A stretch of DNA of 64,000 bases. Source: Novosphingobium umbonatum (GTDB taxonomy: Bacteria; Pseudomonadota; Alphaproteobacteria; Sphingomonadales; Sphingomonadaceae). Position numbers and translations under genes: made by a program. The stretch covers positions 62,001-126,000 of the forward strand of contig NZ_SACO01000008.1 in NCBI RefSeq assembly GCF_004005905.1, in the 5' to 3' direction. The notes beneath the pieces are model-generated. The model made no database searches, was not told the DNA's origin, and was given only the letters and a program-made list of their open reading frames with translations. Positions 28,057 to 36,396 of the stretch are shown here, one piece after another (position 1 is the stretch's first letter; each line of letters opens with the position of its first letter).

Positions 28057-29448
28057 TCAATAGCGGTAGTGATCCGCCTTGAACGGGCCAGCCTGCGGCA
28101 CGCCGATGTAATCAGCCTGCTTCTGGCTCAACTGGGTCAGCTTTACGCCCAGCTTTTCCAGATGCAGCGCGGCTACCTTTTCGTCCAGATGCTTGGGCAG
28201 CACGTAAACTTCGTTCTTATATTGCGAAGTCTTGGTGAACAGCTCGATCTGGGCCAAAGTCTGGTTGGTGAAGGAGGCCGACATCACAAAGCTGGGGTGG
28301 CCAGTGGCGCAGCCAAGGTTCACCAGACGGCCCTTGGCCAGCACGATGATCTGCTTGCCATCAGGGAAAGTGACCAGATCGGTGCCGGGCTTCACTTCGG
28401 TCCAGGTGTAGTTCGACAGGGCCGAAATCTGGATTTCGCTGTCAAAGTGGCCAATGTTGCAAACAATGCTCATCGGCTTCATGGCGGCCATATGCTCGGC
28501 GGTGATGACGTCTTCATTGCCGGTGCAGGTCACGAAAATGTCGGCGCGCTTGACCGCATCTTCCATGGTGACGACTTCATAGCCTTCCATCGCGGCCTGC
28601 AGCGCGCAGATGGGGTCGATTTCGGTCACCATCACGCGGGCGCCGCCATTGCGCAGCGAAGCGGCCGAACCCTTACCCACGTCACCGAAACCGGCAACGC
28701 ATGCGACCTTGCCGGCCAGCATCACGTCGGTGGCGCGACGGATGGCGTCGACCAAAGATTCCTTGCAACCATAGAGGTTGTCGAACTTCGACTTGGTGAC
28801 GCTGTCATTCACATTGATCGCGGGGAAAGGCAGCTTGCCGTCCTTGGCGATGTGATAGAGGCGATGCACGCCTGTGGTGGTTTCTTCCGAAACGCCGCGG
28901 ATGTTCTTCACGCTTTCGGTCAGATAACCGGGCTTGCGCTTCAGGAAAGCGTTGAGCGCGCGGACGAACTCGATTTCCTCGGCATTGCTGGGTTCAAACA
29001 GCTTTTCGCCCGCTTCCACGCGCGCGCCCCACAGGGCGAACATGGTGGCATCGCCGCCATCGTCGAGGATCATATTGGCGGTTTCATCGCCCCAATCGAA
29101 GATCGAGCCCACATAGTCCCAATAATCGGCCAGAGATTCGCCCTTGATGGCGAAAACGGGAATGCCCTGCGCGGCGATGGCGGCAGCGGCATGGTCCTGC
29201 GTCGAATAGATGTTGCAGGTTGCCCAACGCACCTGCGCGCCCAGCGCCACCAGCGTTTCGATCAGCACGGCGGTCTGGATCGTCATATGCAGCGAACCGG
29301 TGATGCGCGCGCCCTTCAAGGGCTGCGCAGCGCCATATTCGGCGCGCAGAGCCATCAGGCCGGGCATTTCGGTTTCGGCAATGGCAATTTCCGCACGGCC
29401 AAAGTCGGCAAGGCCGATGTCGGCGATCACATAATCCTGGCTGCTCAC
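28057..29448 (-). CDS. ahcY: S-adenosylhomocysteinase
   Basis: AhcY hydrolyses S-adenosylhomocysteine to adenosine and homocysteine, removing the product inhibitor of SAM methyltransferases. This 463-residue protein has [20 protein letters not shown] at the start, [35 protein letters not shown], the NAD motif [20 protein letters not shown], and C-terminal PFKADHYRY. The start is a GTG at 29448 with GGAGA 8 bases upstream. The leader contains a 22-bp palindrome at 29543-29564 that may regulate it. The peroxiredoxin gene diverges from it. Confidence 0.98.
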   Translation of the reverse strand: MSSQDYVIADIGLADFGRAEIAIAETEMPGLMALRAEYGAAQPLKGARITGSLHMTIQTAVLIETLVALGAQVRWATCNIYSTQDHAAAAIAAQGIPVFAIKGESLADYWDYVGSIFDWGDETANMILDDGGDATMFALWGARVEAGEKLFEPSNAEEIEFVRALNAFLKRKPGYLTESVKNIRGVSEETTTGVHRLYHIAKDGKLPFPAINVNDSVTKSKFDNLYGCKESLVDAIRRATDVMLAGKVACVAGFGDVGKGSAASLRNGGARVMVTEIDPICALQAAMEGYEVVTMEDAVKRADIFVTCTGNEDVITAEHMAAMKPMSIVCNIGHFDSEIQISALSNYTWTEVKPGTDLVTFPDGKQIIVLAKGRLVNLGCATGHPSFVMSASFTNQTLAQIELFTKTSQYKNEVYVLPKHLDEKVAALHLEKLGVKLTQLSQKQADYIGVPQAGPFKADHYRY

Positions 29449-29542
29449 CTTGGTGTCTCCTACCGTATATCTGGTTTGCAGCCACGCCTTAACGCAGCCG
29501 CCATGTGCCGCCCTTTAGCCGAGCGCATGAGCGCACGCAATG

Positions 29543-29564
29543 CATATAAAGCTTCCTTTATATG
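29543..29564. promoter_or_regulatory. 22-bp palindrome in the ahcY/peroxiredoxin divergent region
   Basis: CATATAAAG and CTTTATATG, 9-bp perfect arms, flank a 4-base centre. It lies 95-116 bases upstream of the ahcY GTG and 161 bases before the peroxiredoxin ATG. AT-rich perfect palindromes of this kind in a GC-rich genome are typical binding sites. A methionine/SAM-cycle repressor of ArsR type is my inference, from memory of similar sites near methionine genes in proteobacteria. Confidence 0.55.
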
Positions 29565-29724
29565 GTTGCCCACATCCTCCGCATTCCTCCCGATGAGGGG
29601 CCGCACGCAAGCGAAAATTGAAAGGTAAAAAGCACAAGCGCGGTTGCGGCCGCACTTTGGCTCCCTATATTCCAAGACTGAGCCGGCGGCCCCCGATCCG
29701 CACGGCCGATGCAAGGAGAATGAC

Positions 29725-30204
29725 ATGACGATCGCCGTTGGTGAAACCCTGCCCGATGTGAAGCTGGTAAAGTCCACCGCAGCCGAGCGCGAGCCGGTGC
29801 AAACTGCCGAATATTTCAAGGGCAAGACGGTCGCCCTCTTCTCCGTGCCCGGCGCCTTCACCCCCACTTGCTCGGCCAAGCACCTGCCCGGCTTCGTGGA
29901 AAAGGCAGCTGAATTGAAGGCTGCCGGCGTGGACGAAATCATCTGCACCGCCGTCAACGATCCCTTCGTGATGGGCGTTTGGGGTGCGGAAAAGGGCAGC
30001 GAAGACATCACCTTCCTGGCCGATGGCAATGGCGACTTTGCCAAGGCGCTGGGCCTGACCATGGACGGCACCGGCTTTGGCCTCGGCCTGCGCGGCCAGC
30101 GCTTCGCTCTGGTGGCCAAGGACGGCGTGGTGGACAAGCTCTTCGTCGAAGCCCCGGGTGAATTCAAGGTTTCGGCCGCTGAATATGTGCTGGAAAACCT
30201 GTAA
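29725..30204 (+). CDS. Peroxiredoxin (Prx5/redoxin type)
   Basis: This 159-residue thiol peroxidase reduces hydrogen peroxide and organic hydroperoxides. The peroxidatic Cys49 is in PGAFTPTCSAKHLPGF, the signature of the Prx5 group, followed by ICTAVNDPFVMGVWG with the resolving-side sequence and FLADGNGDFAKALGL. AAGGAGA lies 7 bases before the ATG. Reductant is probably glutaredoxin or thioredoxin. A clear terminator follows. Confidence 0.95.
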   Translation: MTIAVGETLPDVKLVKSTAAEREPVQTAEYFKGKTVALFSVPGAFTPTCSAKHLPGFVEKAAELKAAGVDEIICTAVNDPFVMGVWGAEKGSEDITFLADGNGDFAKALGLTMDGTGFGLGLRGQRFALVAKDGVVDKLFVEAPGEFKVSAAEYVLENL

Positions 30205-30227
30205 TCCAGCCTGATACCTAATCAAGC

Positions 30228-30263
30228 AGCCCCGATAAGCCGATGCGCTTGTCGGGGCTTTTA
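30228..30263 (+). terminator. Rho-independent terminator of the peroxiredoxin gene
   Basis: AGCCCCGA-AAG pairs with CTT-TCGGGGCT across a short loop and is followed by TTTAT. It begins 24 bases after the stop. Confidence 0.85.
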
Positions 30264-30270
30264 TGTGCGC

Positions 30271-31062
30271 TCAGGCCACATCGCTCCAACGCGGGTCCGC
30301 CCCGATCTGGCGCAAGCGATTGTCCTCCATCCGCGCCAGCAAGGGATTGCGATCCCATGGCGCCAACCGCTGTGCCAAAGCCGCAGCATAGGGCGCCGCC
30401 TTGTCATAAATCACCCCCAGCCCGAAGATGGCGGGCACATGGGCATAGGCCAGCGATAGGTCCATCTCCCGACTGTCGCGCAGGAAATCCTCCACCGCGC
30501 TCAACACGCCATTGCGCGGCCCACCTTCCTGCACCGCATAGGCAGCCTGATCCCCGCCCCAAAGGCAAAGTTCATCGGGCACCGCAGGCAGATGGCGGCC
30601 CGCAGCGTGGCGGGCATGGGACGGAATCCGGTCAGGCTGACCATAGAAATCGCGCCGCCCCCATGGCCAACCCACGTCATGCACAAAGGCCAGAACAGGA
30701 CGCCCATCACGGTCAGCCAGACTGCTGACCATCCGCAATTCATTGGAAACCGTGTGGTAATTGTGGTCGCCATCCAATATCCATGCGTCCACATCATTCT
30801 GCAACCCCACCGCGTCCAGACTATGGGCCGCGACCGATATCACCTGTGGCTGCAACATTTGCCAGTGCAGGAATTCTGCGTCCGGTGCCGGATCGATCAC
30901 GGTCAAACGCCCGTCGTATTGTTCCAGATAGGGGACGATCTGCCGCGCGATTCCGCCCGGTGCCTGCGTCACCTCCACCACTTCCCGCGCCCGCGCCATA
31001 GCCAGACAATCCACGATCAGACTGGCATATTCGGCAACAGAATGCAGGAACGCTTCGGACAT
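30271..31062 (-). CDS. Class I SAM-dependent methyltransferase-like protein
   Basis: The 263-residue product shows a Rossmann-like order: REVVEVTQAPGGIARQIVPY (SAM loop position), GRLTVIDPAPDAEF (acidic end of strand 2), and DAWILDGDHNYHTVSNELRM, the DGDHxY motif of the Methyltransf_24-type group. The C-terminal half has AFVHDVGWPWGRRDFYGQPD and helical segments. The glycine loop is degenerate (EVTQAPGG), so activity is uncertain. I chose ATG 31062 with GAGG 12 bases upstream; ATG 31098 is possible. It converges on the peroxiredoxin terminator. Substrate unknown. Confidence 0.7.
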   Translation of the reverse strand: MSEAFLHSVAEYASLIVDCLAMARAREVVEVTQAPGGIARQIVPYLEQYDGRLTVIDPAPDAEFLHWQMLQPQVISVAAHSLDAVGLQNDVDAWILDGDHNYHTVSNELRMVSSLADRDGRPVLAFVHDVGWPWGRRDFYGQPDRIPSHARHAAGRHLPAVPDELCLWGGDQAAYAVQEGGPRNGVLSAVEDFLRDSREMDLSLAYAHVPAIFGLGVIYDKAAPYAAALAQRLAPWDRNPLLARMEDNRLRQIGADPRWSDVA

Positions 31063-31288
31063 CGGGACCAACCTCGCGGCGCGGAATGCAGCCCCCATGC
31101 GCAGAGGCCATCCGCAATGCAGATAAAGTCAAATCGTCAACCATCCCCAGCCAAAGCTTAAGTGACGAAACCTAAGCAGGGAACCGGCCAATTATTTGCT
31201 CAACATGCCATTTATAGTCCAAAGTTTTTCACCCCTTCAAGCCCCACGCCACACCAAATATGCGCCATTATGGTTAACATGCGCAGGG

Positions 31289-32056
31289 TCAATATAGCGG
31301 CAAGGCAATCGGCACGTCCCCGCTGGTCAAAGCATTGTTCCCGAAAGATTTGGACGTTCCGCCGCTCTGCAAATCCAAACCCTTTACACTGCCCAGCATC
31401 GAATTGTCGGACAGGAATACGTCATTGCCGCTACCGACAATACGCACGCCCGATTCCGGATTGCCCAAAACCAGACTGCGGAACATTTTCAGATGCGCCT
31501 TGCCCGCAGCGCCCGTGATCCACACGCCCACCGTGTTGTTGAAAAGCGCGCAATCATACATGGTCAACCGACTCTGCGTCGAAACGTCCAGATAGACCCC
31601 TGCGGCTACCCCGCTGCTGGCCGCGCAATCCTTTACCGTGACGCCCTTCATCAACACGTCATAGGCCTGCGTGATGGTCACTCCTGTGGCATAGGCGACC
31701 CCGCGCGCGGCCGCCTTGCATTGGATGAACAGATTATCGAGGACCACACGGTCCGTTGTTCCCGCCGCAATCGTCAACCTCGCCGTGATGGTGGGCGTGC
31801 CATATTCGCCACGAATGGTCAGCGACCGGTCAATCGTGGCCGCGCCATAATAGCCGCTGCCCGATACGATCACCGTTCCGCCAGCCATGGTCTGGGTAAT
31901 GGCATAAGCCAAAGTGGCGCAGGGCGAGATCGCCTGACAGGAGCCGGAATCAAACCCCTCCTCCGCCACCCAGGTCTGATCGATCAAGGCCCATGCCGGA
32001 CTGGGCGCGGACAAAGCCGCCGCCGCCAGCCCCACCGATAATCCGCGCCAATGCAT
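31289..32056 (-). CDS. Exported right-handed beta-helix protein
   Basis: This 255-residue protein has a signal peptide (LSVGLAAAALSAPSPAWA) then a Cys pair (GSCQAISPCATLAYAI). The rest is short beta-rich repeats such as GTVIVSGSGYYGAATIDRSL, RVVLDNLFIQCKAAARGVAY, SRLTMYDCALFNNTVGVWIT and VRIVGSGNDVFLSDN, the pattern of parallel beta-helix (pectate-lyase-like) proteins. Catalytic residues are not evident, so it may bind sugars rather than cleave them. AGAGGGCAGGG precedes the ATG. Confidence 0.75.
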   Translation of the reverse strand: MHWRGLSVGLAAAALSAPSPAWALIDQTWVAEEGFDSGSCQAISPCATLAYAITQTMAGGTVIVSGSGYYGAATIDRSLTIRGEYGTPTITARLTIAAGTTDRVVLDNLFIQCKAAARGVAYATGVTITQAYDVLMKGVTVKDCAASSGVAAGVYLDVSTQSRLTMYDCALFNNTVGVWITGAAGKAHLKMFRSLVLGNPESGVRIVGSGNDVFLSDNSMLGSVKGLDLQSGGTSKSFGNNALTSGDVPIALPLY

Positions 32057-32074
32057 ATCCCTGCCCTCTGCAAC

Positions 32075-32103
32075 AAAAAAAACCGCGCCAGTTTACGGCG
32101 CGG
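32075..32103 (-). terminator. Rho-independent terminator of folE
   Basis: On the minus strand CCGCGCC/GGCGCGG with a 7-base loop is followed by eight T. It lies about 97 bases after the folE stop and just before the beta-helix gene. Confidence 0.85.
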
Positions 32104-32199
32104 GCCCTTCAGCGTCGAACCCGAGTGGGTTCATTTTGACAGGGTAAAACTACGGAAACCGCAGGAATTATAGGACATATCAGGCCACAAAGCCCAAGA

Positions 32200-32835
32200 T
32201 CAGTAGCCCATCAGGCTCAGCACTTCCTTGCGGCTGCGCGGATCGGACAGAAAGGTGCCATAGAGGCGACTGGTCACCATGCCCACGCCCGGCGTGCGCA
32301 CACCGCGTCCCGTCATGCAACCATGCTGGGCCTCGATCACCACCGCCACGCCATGCGGGTTCAGATTGTCCCAGATGCACTGCGCCACTTGGGCGGTCAG
32401 GCGCTCCTGAATCTGCAAACGGCGGGCATAGGCGTGCAGCACGCGGGCCAATTTCGAAATGCCCACCACGCTGTGACGCGGCAGATAGGCAATCGACGCC
32501 TTGCCGGTGATGGGAGCCATATGATGTTCGCAATGGCTCTGGAACGGGATGTCTTTCAACAGAACGATCTCGTTATAGCCGCCCACTTCCTCGAACTGGC
32601 GGGCCAGATGCTGGGCAGGGTCCTCGTCATAGCCCTGACAATATTCCTTCCACGCGCGCGCCACGCGGGCGGGCGTGTCCAGCAGGCCTTCGCGCTCTGG
32701 ATCATCGCCCGACCAGCGGATCAGCGTGCGGATCGCCTCCTGCACATCCTGCGGCACGGGAAGCTTGCCCTTGGGCGCCTCGTCGTGATCATGCGCGCTG
32801 GCGTGAATATGGCCGTGGTCAGCGGTAAAACTCAT
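32200..32835 (-). CDS. folE: GTP cyclohydrolase I
   Basis: FolE converts GTP to dihydroneopterin triphosphate, the first step of folate and pterin synthesis. This 211-residue protein has the zinc ligands in FQSHCEHHMAP and QHGCMTGRGV, and LPRHSVVGISKLARVLHAYA and RLQIQERLTAQV. Its N-terminus is rich in His (ADHGHIHASAHDHDE), which could hold metal but is not part of the catalytic domain. The ATG at 32835 has GGAGA 9 bases upstream. Confidence 0.97.
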   Translation of the reverse strand: MSFTADHGHIHASAHDHDEAPKGKLPVPQDVQEAIRTLIRWSGDDPEREGLLDTPARVARAWKEYCQGYDEDPAQHLARQFEEVGGYNEIVLLKDIPFQSHCEHHMAPITGKASIAYLPRHSVVGISKLARVLHAYARRLQIQERLTAQVAQCIWDNLNPHGVAVVIEAQHGCMTGRGVRTPGVGMVTSRLYGTFLSDPRSRKEVLSLMGY

Positions 32836-33029
32836 CTTGCATATCTCCGCTTGGCGGGGCGTTACGGGGTCTATCCCCTCTCGCGGCATCGCCAGCACTG
32901 TTGTGCAGGACCCAAGGCCCTGTCTGCACGCGCTTTTGGCCCATCTGTCGCGCAAAGCAAGTGTAATTGCCCGATCAGGCATGCTGCACCAGCGGGCAAA
33001 ACTTTCAGGAATGGGAAAAATCGGTCTTG

Positions 33030-33106
33030 TGGTGCACCCGGAGCGATTCGAACGCCCGGCCCTCAGATTCGTAGTCTGATGCTCTATCCAGCTGAGCTAC
33101 GGGTGC
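33030..33106 (-). tRNA. tRNA-Arg (anticodon ACG)
   Basis: The minus strand folds into a complete cloverleaf. The acceptor stem GCACCCG pairs with CGGGTGC, the D-arm is GCTCAGCTGGATAGAGC, the anticodon stem-loop is TCAGA-CTACGAA-TCTGA with anticodon ACG, and the T-arm contains GTTCGAATC. A discriminator A and an encoded CCA follow. ACG is usually edited to ICG and reads CGU, CGC and CGA. Confidence 0.96.
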
Positions 33107-33208
33107 TTGGGAGACGCGCCTTTAGAAGCGCTCCTCCGGCTTGACAAGGGGAATTTTCAAAATTCTTTCAAAACCCTTATTTTCCGGCCTTTTCCGCGCG
33201 CGATCATT

Positions 33209-33637
33209 CTATCTCCGCCACGCCACTAGGGCTCGCGCCAAAGGATAATCGAGCGGCGGCATGGCCAGAGCAGCCAAATCCTCCACCCCATACCATGCCA
33301 TATTCTGCCCTTCCTGCGGTTGCGGCGTGCCCTGCCAATGCCGCGCGGCAAAGAGCAGAATCACCACCGAACGCCGCCCTTTGGCCAGCACCGGCTCTGC
33401 CGCAAAGCCCACGGCATCCAAGGCGCAAGGGGCCAGCCCTACCCCCAACTCCTCGGCCAGTTCACGCGCGGCGGCCTGCTGCGGGCTTTCGCCCGCCTCG
33501 ACCTTGCCGCCGGGGAACTCCCATAAACCGCCATGCTGCTTGCCCAAAGGGCGCTGCTGCATCAGCACCCGCCCCTGTTCATCCAGCAAGGCCACTGCCA
33601 CCACCGGCAACATCATTTGCGCTGCACCATCTGCCAT
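33209..33637 (-). CDS. mutT: MutT-type NUDIX hydrolase (8-oxo-dGTP diphosphatase)
   Basis: This 142-residue protein likely removes 8-oxo-dGTP from the nucleotide pool. The NUDIX box is GGKVEAGESPQQAAARELAE followed by ELGV, preceded by LWEFPGG, and the start MMLPVVAVALLDEQGRVLMQ is MutT-like. AAGGAG lies 8 bases before the ATG at 33637. It diverges from the MaoC-Pta operon; the shared region carries the box at 33693. Other NUDIX substrates cannot be excluded. Confidence 0.9.
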   Translation of the reverse strand: MADGAAQMMLPVVAVALLDEQGRVLMQQRPLGKQHGGLWEFPGGKVEAGESPQQAAARELAEELGVGLAPCALDAVGFAAEPVLAKGRRSVVILLFAARHWQGTPQPQEGQNMAWYGVEDLAALAMPPLDYPLARALVAWRR

Positions 33638-33692
33638 GCGGGCCACTCCTTCTGCCCTCCTCCCCTTGACCATCGCGCCATCGCTGGCAAGC

Positions 33693-33706
33693 TTGACCGG
33701 TATCAA
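33693..33706. promoter_or_regulatory. FixK/FNR-type box upstream of the MaoC-Pta/ackA/fabI operon
   Basis: TTGAC-CGGT-ATCAA fits the FixK/FNR family consensus TTGA(T/C)-N4-(A/G)TCAA exactly and is flanked by a further C/G pair. Its centre is about 97 bases before the operon ATG and 62 bases before mutT. A weak -10-like GAAAAG lies at class II distance. The regulator itself is not in the window. Confidence 0.55.
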
Positions 33707-33796
33707 GGACCACCCTTGCCGCAATTGCGAAAAGCAGCACGTCAGGCGTCAATCTCCCCCTCCCCCTTCAGGCGCCGGTTCAGGAGCGATCCCGCG

Positions 33797-35209
33797 ATGA
33801 ACGATCCAGCACTTACCGAACAACCCATGATCGAGAACCGAACCTTCGACGAAATCCGCTTGGGCGACAGCGCCAGCCTGTCCCACACCCTGTCCGAACA
33901 GGATATTCAGGTCTTCGCCGCCGTGTCGGGCGACATCAACCCCGCGCATATGGACCCCGATTATGCAGCGGGCAGCCGGTTTCACCATATTATCGCGCAT
34001 GGCATGTGGGGCGGCGGGCTGATCTCGGCGGTGCTGGGCACGCGACTGCCCGGTCCCGGCACCATCTATCTGGGCCAAAGCCTGCGTTTCCTGCATCCGG
34101 TGGTGCCCGGCGACACGGTGCAGGCCACGGTCACCGTGGCGGAAAAGCGCGCCGAGCATGAGATCGTGCTGCTCGACTGCGCCTGCACCAACCAGCGCGG
34201 CGAGATCGTGATCGAGGGCCGCGCCGAGGTGAAAGCGCCCAAGGAAAAGATCCGCCGCCCCCGCGTCGATATGCCTGATGTCTCCGTGATGGCGCATGAC
34301 GGTTATCGCCATGTGATGGAGCATGCCAAGCAAGGCGCCCCCCTGCCCACCGCCGTTGCCCATCCCTGTACGCCCGCCACGCTGACCGCCGCGCTGGAAG
34401 CAGCCGAGGCGGGATTGATCCTGCCCATTCTGGTCGGCCCGCCCGCCCGCATTCAGGCGGCCGCCATTGAGGCGGGACTGGACATCTCCCCCTATCGTCT
34501 GGTGGCCAGCGCACACAGCCATGATTCGGCCGCGCAAGCGGTCGCTCTGGTGCGCGCAGGTGAGGCTTGCCTGCTGATGAAAGGCTCGCTCCACACCGAT
34601 GAATTGATGGGCGCGGTGGTGGCCCATAATGGCGGCCTGCGCACACAAAGGCGGATCAGCCACGCCTATGTGATGGATGTGCCGCGCCACCCTTCGCCTT
34701 TGATCATCACCGATGCCGCCATCAACATCACCCCCAGCCTTGCCGAGAAGGCCGATATTATCCGCAATGCCATCGGCCTGGCGCAGGTGCTGGGGATGGC
34801 CGAACCCAAGGTGGCCATTCTGGCGGCGGTGGAGGTGGTCAATCCCGAGATGCCCTCCACGCTGGACGCTGCCGCCCTGTGCAAAATGGCGCAGCGCGGG
34901 CAGATCACCGGAGGGTTGCTGGACGGACCTTTGGCGCTGGATAATGCGATCAGCATAGCGGCGGCGGCGGAAAAGGGGATCGTGTCCCCCGTGGCCGGTC
35001 AGGCCGATATTCTGGTCGTACCCGATCTGGAAGCAGGCAATATGCTGGCCAAACAATTGACCTTTCTGGGCGGGGCCGATGCGGCGGGGATCGTGCTGGG
35101 CGCGCAAGTACCGATCATCCTGACCAGCAGGGCCGATAGTCTGCGCACGAGGCTGGCCTCCTGCGCGGTGGCGGTGTTGATGGCGCGGGCGAAAGTTAGT
35201 GCACAATGA
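33797..35209 (+). CDS. Bifunctional MaoC-like hydratase / phosphate acyl(acetyl)transferase
   Basis: This 470-residue fusion has a MaoC hot-dog domain (about residues 15-150; SGDINPAHMDPDYAAGSRFH with the catalytic Asp/His, then IAHGMWGGGLISAVLGTRLP) joined to a phosphotransacetylase-type domain (about 165-470; LPILVGPPARIQAA, AACLLMKGSLHTDELM-like region, FAQ-type end). The second domain should interconvert acyl-CoA and acyl phosphate; ackA follows with a 4-base overlap, giving acyl phosphate to ATP and acid. AGGAG lies 11 bases before the ATG. The acyl chain is unknown; butyryl is as likely as acetyl. Confidence 0.88.
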   Translation: MNDPALTEQPMIENRTFDEIRLGDSASLSHTLSEQDIQVFAAVSGDINPAHMDPDYAAGSRFHHIIAHGMWGGGLISAVLGTRLPGPGTIYLGQSLRFLHPVVPGDTVQATVTVAEKRAEHEIVLLDCACTNQRGEIVIEGRAEVKAPKEKIRRPRVDMPDVSVMAHDGYRHVMEHAKQGAPLPTAVAHPCTPATLTAALEAAEAGLILPILVGPPARIQAAAIEAGLDISPYRLVASAHSHDSAAQAVALVRAGEACLLMKGSLHTDELMGAVVAHNGGLRTQRRISHAYVMDVPRHPSPLIITDAAINITPSLAEKADIIRNAIGLAQVLGMAEPKVAILAAVEVVNPEMPSTLDAAALCKMAQRGQITGGLLDGPLALDNAISIAAAAEKGIVSPVAGQADILVVPDLEAGNMLAKQLTFLGGADAAGIVLGAQVPIILTSRADSLRTRLASCAVAVLMARAKVSAQ

Positions 35210-36396
35210 CCGCGATTGCCGCGCTCAACTCTGGCTCCTCCAGCATCAAATTCGCGCTTTACACGCTGGACGAGGCACAGGAACCGCAACTCTCCGCGCG
35301 GGGCAAGCTGGAGCGGATCGGGGAAGCCCCCGCCCTGCGCGTGGTCGATGGCCAAGGCGCGCCCTTGATGGCGCAGGAATGGCCCGATGGCGCAGGGCTA
35401 ACCCATGCCGATTTGCTGAGCCAATTGTTTGAATGGGCGCAAAGCCATCTCGACCAGCGGCAACTCATCGGCATCGGCCATCGCGTGGTGCATGGCGGCG
35501 GGCGCTTTATCGAGCCATGCCTTGTGGACGCGCCGGTGCTGGCGGCGCTGGATGAACTCTGCCCCTTGGCGCCTCTGCACCAACCACATAATCTGGCCGC
35601 CATCCATGCGATTGCCGATATCGCGCCCCATTTGCCGCAGGTTGCCTGTTTCGACACCGGCTTTCACCATACGCTGCCCGCCGTTGCCACCCGCTTTGCC
35701 CTGCCCCGCGCATGGCATGATAAAGGGCTGCGGCGTTACGGGTTCCACGGCCTGTCCTATGCCTATATCGCGCGACAATTGGCGATGGTGGACCCCGCCT
35801 TGGCGCAGGGCCGCGTCATCGTGGCGCATCTGGGCAGCGGGGCCAGCCTTTGCGCCATGCAAGGCGGGCAAAGCGTCGATACCAGCATGGGCTTTACCGC
35901 GCTGGACGGGCTGATGATGGGGACGCGCTGTGGCAGTCTGGACCCCGGCGTGGTGCTGCATTTGCAGCAACAGGAAGGCCTGTCCGCCGCCGCGGTCGAG
36001 CATATGTTCTATCACGACAGTGGACTGCTGGGCGTATCGGGCATTGCCTCGGACATGCGGACGCTGGAGGCCAGCGCAGCGCCCGAAGCCGCTGAAGCCA
36101 TTGACCTGTTCTGCTGGCGCGTGGTGCGGGAGATCGGCGCTTTGGTGGCCAGCTTGGGCGGGCTGGACGGCATCGTCTTCACCGCTGGCATTGGCGAGAA
36201 CAGCGCCGCCACCCGCGCCCGCATCACCGCGCGTCTGGGCTGGCTGGGGGCGAAGCTGAACGATAGCGCGAACCAGACCCACGCCCCGATCATCAGCGCG
36301 CCCGACAGCGCGCTAAGCCTGCGCGTCATCCCCACCGATGAGGAAAAGATGATCGCGCTGGAAACGCTCTCCGTTTTGAAAGGCCAACATCCATGA
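35206..36396 (+). CDS. ackA: Acetate kinase (acetate/propionate family)
   Basis: AckA makes ATP from acetyl phosphate, or the reverse. This 396-residue protein has AALNSGSSSIKFALYTL at the start, GIGHRVVHGGGRF, CFDTGFHHTLP, RRYGFHGLSYAYIARQ, VAHLGSGASLCAM and DTSMGFTALDGLMMGTRCG, all typical. It overlaps the upstream gene by ATGA and fabI downstream by 4 bases. It would complete a Pta-AckA route for overflow or low-oxygen energy. Confidence 0.96.
   Translation: MTAIAALNSGSSSIKFALYTLDEAQEPQLSARGKLERIGEAPALRVVDGQGAPLMAQEWPDGAGLTHADLLSQLFEWAQSHLDQRQLIGIGHRVVHGGGRFIEPCLVDAPVLAALDELCPLAPLHQPHNLAAIHAIADIAPHLPQVACFDTGFHHTLPAVATRFALPRAWHDKGLRRYGFHGLSYAYIARQLAMVDPALAQGRVIVAHLGSGASLCAMQGGQSVDTSMGFTALDGLMMGTRCGSLDPGVVLHLQQQEGLSAAAVEHMFYHDSGLLGVSGIASDMRTLEASAAPEAAEAIDLFCWRVVREIGALVASLGGLDGIVFTAGIGENSAATRARITARLGWLGAKLNDSANQTHAPIISAPDSALSLRVIPTDEEKMIALETLSVLKGQHP

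Noticed and set aside
29449..29640. SAH or SAM riboswitch in the ahcY leader
   Set aside because: I could not fit the known SAH or SAM-II/SAM-V consensus; only the palindrome is clear.
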